Below, one piece after another: positions 60,101-64,000 of a DNA stretch of 64,000 nt (positions are counted from its first letter, which is position 1; each line of letters opens with the position of its first letter). The stretch is from Xestospongia muta (taxonomy: Eukaryota; Porifera; Demospongiae; Haplosclerida; Petrosiidae): contig OY848924.1 in the NCBI GenBank assembly GCA_963693285.1, positions 7,047,400 to 7,111,399 on the forward strand. Reading direction: 5' to 3'. Under the pieces are notes generated by a model. The model was not told the DNA's origin and ran no database searches. It was given only the letters and a program-made list of their open reading frames with translations. The position numbers were made by a program, and so were the translations under genes.

Positions 60101-62213
60101 TTGTGCAAGCCAAAGTATTCAACCGAGTAATCTTTTACCATCAATGACCACAAGTCAACCAGCTGCTCAAACAAATGTAACTTCCATCCTTACCAATCCA
60201 ATTCCTGCTTTTAGTGGGGCATCGTCTACCACTGGTCTCGTTCCTACTTCTGTCACTCAAAGTTTAAGCTTAAATCTTCAACCTAGGGCTCAACCTCAAG
60301 AATTAAGTATTGGGGCACAGTCTGCCGTGTCTTGTTCAACTTTAAGTCTTGTGACAAAGTCTGGAGGTCTTGGCTCTGGACTTAAATTAAGTAATGCACT
60401 AAGTACTAATGCTGTATCGCAGTCTGGAACCCAACCTGGAGGAACCAGTCCTAGGCTTTTGACTGGATTGAAAATTCCAAATCTAACTAATCCTACTTTA
60501 ATTCAAGGTCAGACACAATCCACTTCACTATTCCAGCCAAAGTTGATCGATAAACCTGTTGTGACAACTATATCATCTCTTGCATTAAACTCTACCAGTG
60601 CACATAATGCTAACATTTTCAGACTCTCAAGTGCCTCTGGATCCTCTCAAGCTAACAGTATACCTACAACACAATCAATATTGAGTAGTCAACCAACTAT
60701 CAATTCATCTGTTTCCAGTAGTGCTAATAGCAGTGGAAATTTTCAGTTTAGTTTAAGTAATAATACTGCCTTCAATTTCTCCACAAATCAACAGAGCGGT
60801 TCTAACGTTCCATTAGGACTGAACAAACCACTCTTTGGAGGTGCTTCTAATGGAAGTCAGGTTACTCAGAGTGGACTGACATCGAACACAGGTGCACAGC
60901 AACAGACTCAAATTGGAGGTTTGCAGTTTGGACTTGGGTCTCATCAGCAAGCTCAGTCGTCTGGCTTTCAGTTTGGAATTGGGTCTCAACAACAGTCTCA
61001 ATCCAGTGGCCTCCAGTTTGGAATCGGGTCTCAGCAAAATGTTCAACAGCAGCCTCAATCTGGTGGACTCCAGTTTGGAATTGGGTCTCAGCAAAATATT
61101 CAGCAGCAGCCTCAATCTGGTGGACTCCAGTTTGGGTCTGGGTCTCAACAAAACCAGTCTCAGCAGCAACCTCAGACCAGTAGTCTTAAATTTGGAATTG
61201 GATCTCAGTCTAGTGGGCTTTTGTTTGGAACTGGTTCTCAACAACAGTCCCAAATCCAAGCAGGAAGCATTTTGCAACAGGGCAGTGGGCTCCAATTTGG
61301 AGCTGGATTTCAGCACCAGCAACAACAACCAGGAGGCTTACAATTTGGAATGCCACAATCTAGTCAGTCAGGAGGTTTAAATTTTCCTTCACAGTCTCAG
61401 CAGCCATTGCAGTTTAATTTGGGTTCTCAGCAACAGCAGAAACAGGGGGGATTACAGTTTAATACGGGAGTACAACAAACTGGATTTCAGTTTAATAGTA
61501 ATTCCCAACAACAAAAGACAGGAGGATTATTTCAAAGCTTTCAACAACAACCTGCTACTGGTCTACAGCTCAGTACTTCACAGCCACAAAATGGTACACC
61601 GAATAATGGACTAACATTTAATCAACAATCATCTACTCAAAATACAGGATTATTTGGAGCAGGAGGAGGGACTCAGACCAATAACAATCCAGGAATTTTT
61701 AGTTCTAGACCTCAGACCTCTGCTCCTTCCAATGTCTTCAACCCTATGTCTAAGCCAAGTTTTAATTTCCAGCAAGGCAGTACAGGTTCTAATAATTCTG
61801 GAAATACATTGCTTTTCAATCAACCCAGTGGTCAAACAGGTTTTAATTTCCAGCCGAACCAGTTGCAAGTTGGCCAAACTAATTCTGTATTTCCTAGTGG
61901 ACCACAACAAACATCTGGCCTACCCAGCTTTGGAGGAAACCAACTAGCTAACCAATCTCCATTTCAGTTTGGCACCCCGGGTAATCAACCAGGTAACCTG
62001 ACACCCGTTGGAAGTAATGCTCCTTTTACAGCAAACTTTAATTTTGGTAATAATAAGACACCTCAAAATACCACTCCTCAGCCATCCCATCAAGGTGGTG
62101 GCTTTAATTTCGTACAAGGAAATAAGACGCCCAATACAATGAACTTTTCTGGTGGTGCTTCTAGACCAATAGCGACAGCAACAAGACGAAGAGGTGGTCT
62201 TAAAAAAAAATAG
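57114..62213 (+). CDS. POM121-like FG-repeat nucleoporin, 9 exons
   Basis: Exons 57114-57202, 57261-57701, 58271-58345, 58703-58789, 59018-59155, 59208-59412, 59471-59593, 59670-59787, 59836-62213; in phase, 1217 aa. It should line or anchor the nuclear pore and bind import receptors. The N-terminal third is basic with several NLS-like stretches (KQKRKRWW, KSNKR, KKRGL) and CDKNVVVSALKQKRKR, which resembles the conserved block of vertebrate POM121. The last exon is Ser/Thr/Gln-rich with many FG dipeptides, including a tandem GLQFGIGSQQ array (about 60915-61250). The C-terminus (RPIATATRRRGGLKKK) resembles POM121 and Nup153 ends. No transmembrane helix is visible, unlike vertebrate POM121, so the soluble POM121-type or a Nup153-like identity remains possible. 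Confidence 0.8.
60915..61480 (+). repeat. FG/Gln-rich coding repeats in the nucleoporin
   Basis: Degenerate units of roughly 45-66 bases encode GLQFGIGSQQ followed by Gln/Ser spacers of different length. The best unit pair is 61003-61065 and 61066-61128. The Gln tracts invite length polymorphism. Confidence 0.85.
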
Positions 62214-62368
62214 ATATTATTTTCTTTCTCTGTTATATAAGATATATATATTGTCACGTACTTGTTTTGTCCTAATCTTTTATTAATTTATTCTTATAAA
62301 TAATAAAATAGTCTCTTAACAATTCAAGTAATACAAGTCACAAAATGTAATGTACAAAACAACAGAAT
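62214..62368. terminator. Overlapping 3' ends of nucleoporin and MRS2
   Basis: The two stop codons converge with 155 bases between. AATAAA at 62302-62307 is a plausible polyadenylation signal for the nucleoporin. The two 3' UTRs probably overlap in antisense. Confidence 0.5.
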
Positions 62369-64000
62369 TTATTCAGTTTTAAAACTCTTGGTTTTTGAGG
62401 GAGAGCCTTTTGGTAAAGTTCTATCTAGGTTCTTTCCCAAGAAAGTCAATAAACGTCTCCACAATAGGCCAGCTGAAGTGATCATTATGCCAGTTACTAT
62501 CCAAAATGCATATGGAGTCTATGGTATAATAAGTGTAAAGGACAGTTTTACACAGATACTCATAATATTTTTGATTTTATAAGTACCTCTTCTAAAGAGG
62601 AGTCTAAATTCATTCCAAAGGCCATACCCAGTAGACCACAGATGGTAGCAGAGAATGTACCCATCTCTAATTGGAGTCCCAATCTTAACATGATGTTGCG
62701 TTGACTGTCAAGATTAATAAGAATGATACTCTCGCTCTGATCTATGAGCTCCCTGAGTTGTTGAACACGACTCAACATGTCCCCAGCCTAGAGATAGATA
62801 GGATGAACAGATGAACACATGGACTACCAAATGAAGATGGACGAACAGATAGATGGATAGTTTAATAGGGGGTACTCCCTTACCTGCATTAAAAACCCTT
62901 CTAATATATTACCTATTTCTTCAGTATCATCTGTACTTCGCTCCTCTCTGCAGGATATTTCCACACGTGACAAATATACACGAGAAGACTTACCCAGTAA
63001 GAACAGCATGTGTGAGATACATAGCAGCCATGTCTTCTTCGTAATCTAACACATCAGTGAGTGTCTCTTCTATATCTTTAACAAGGGAATAAAACTCTGA
63101 CAAGCTGAAAGAAAGAAACAAAAAAAATGTTTTACTTTTTTTGTTCAATATTCTTGTTCATCTGACCTTTTACTGTGATGTAGTAATATATGGAGTTGAC
63201 CTCTGTCAACGGTAAATACTCGAGGATCTAAGAGAGTGTTGAGGACTTCGATAATGGACGGATGAAGCTTGTTTAAATGATCGTACATCACTAAAAACTG
63301 GGAAATAAACAAATATAATCCATCCCATTATCTGTTCATTCAACCACCCATCTATCCCCTTACAAACCATTTTCATAAACAATGCTTCCATAACTCGTAG
63401 CTCAAATGGTAAGACCTCTGATGTGTTCTGTAGTCTTTCCTAAAATACCAGCATTAAAATCATTACACTCAAGTCCTTTATTTACTTGTAGTTCGGCTAG
63501 AAAGTCCACAATGGCTGCATGATCACTGTCCAATAAAACAACGCAATCGTGATTAACTATAGCTTTGATGTGCTACAATATAATGAGATAAGTTCCTGAT
63601 ACAAGTTCAAATACTGTAAACATGTACGTGTGAATAATATAGTTCCACAAACTCATATCGCTGGTATCTATCCATTGTGCATCCATTTGTCCATACGACT
63701 TAGCATCCATCCATACTATTAGTCTATCCATCCATTTACTTGTAATCGCAATATGATGCTAGACTGACGTACATACAAAGAGGACAATGCAGAGAACCTA
63801 ATGTCACGAGGTTGGAGTTTGTAATCGTTTAACAAATCTGTCTTCTTAAGTACTAACATGGAACAACCACATGTAAAAAGTAATACAACATATACCTTCT
63901 GTTTTGTAATTGCCGTGAATGTCAAACTTTGTCTGTAAAAGTTTTCGTTAATATTCATTGATGTTGCCATAGTAACAATTACTTATGCGACACTCACCGT
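62369..64000 (-). CDS. MRS2-type magnesium channel (5' end outside the window)
   Basis: Exons (minus): 63998-64000 (end of a further exon, donor at 63992-63997), 63932-63896, 63852-63740, 63572-63486, 63439-63364, 63290-63167, 63104-62994, 62947-62884, 62787-62587, 62518-62369; in phase. MRS2/CorA proteins form the Mg2+ entry channel of the inner mitochondrial membrane. Family marks: LQPRDIRFSALSSLYVRQSS, LLDSDHAAIVDFLAEL, VLPFELRVMEALF, LDYEEDMAAMYLT, ILINLDSQRNIMLRLGLQ, then TM1 with the signature GMN (MAFGMNLDSS) and TM2 (FWIVTGIMITSAGLLWRRLL). The basic C-terminal tail is short. The N-terminal targeting sequence lies beyond position 64000. Confidence 0.93.

Noticed and set aside
60813..61380. 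Leu/Ser-rich frames opposite to or shifted from the nucleoporin repeats
   Set aside because: Shadow frames of the Gln/Gly FG repeats.

Overview
The window looks like nuclear DNA of a compact, AT-rich animal genome. Genes have GT-AG introns mostly 40-450 bp long, and none reads as bacterial or viral. A POM121-like nucleoporin, cyclin L, PUS3, MRS2 and cathepsin L together with short introns and tight spacing fit an early-branching animal, most likely a demosponge such as Amphimedon. The phylum is an inference; the gene identities rest on the protein motifs.

Part 1 (about 0.4-47.3 kb) is a head-to-tail array of nine paralogous six-exon genes, all on the plus strand, labelled A to I here. Each encodes a signal peptide, a cysteine-rich module (exons 1-3), a von Willebrand factor A domain with a complete MIDAS metal site (exon 4), a linker domain that usually carries an Arg4 furin-type site and ends in a Thr-rich stalk (exon 5), and a short hydrophobic tail that looks like a GPI-anchor signal (exon 6). 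Gene D has a nonsense codon in exon 1. Two decayed pieces of exon 5 lie at 4727 and 39395. I derived all splice junctions by aligning the copies with each other; exon lengths and phases agree throughout (1/2/3/4/5/6 = 210/240/130-133/558/372-483/68-77 nt).

Between the genes are co-duplicated pieces of the next-door gene PUS3 (tRNA pseudouridine synthase, minus strand). One complete 14-exon copy sits at the right edge of the array (47940-50758). Four truncated copies lie at about 17.3, 26.0, 33.0 and 42.7 kb, and the first is internally inverted. The ancestral unit was therefore a vWA gene tail-to-tail with PUS3, amplified by segmental duplication. The copies have since been mixed by gene conversion or unequal exchange: variant segments of the vWA domain occur in all combinations, and gene G is an E/B chimera.

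Part 2 (about 50.8-64 kb) is a dense single-copy region: an intronless cathepsin L head-to-head with PUS3, a 546-bp MITE-like element, cyclin L (minus, 12 exons, RS tail), a divergent POM121-like FG nucleoporin (plus, 9 exons), and the Mg2+ channel MRS2 (minus, cut off by the window end).

The main novelty is the surface-receptor-like vWA array: secreted or GPI-linked, variable around the ligand-binding loop, variable in furin cleavage and stalk length, and shuffled. That design suits recognition or adhesion, but no function can be proved from sequence.
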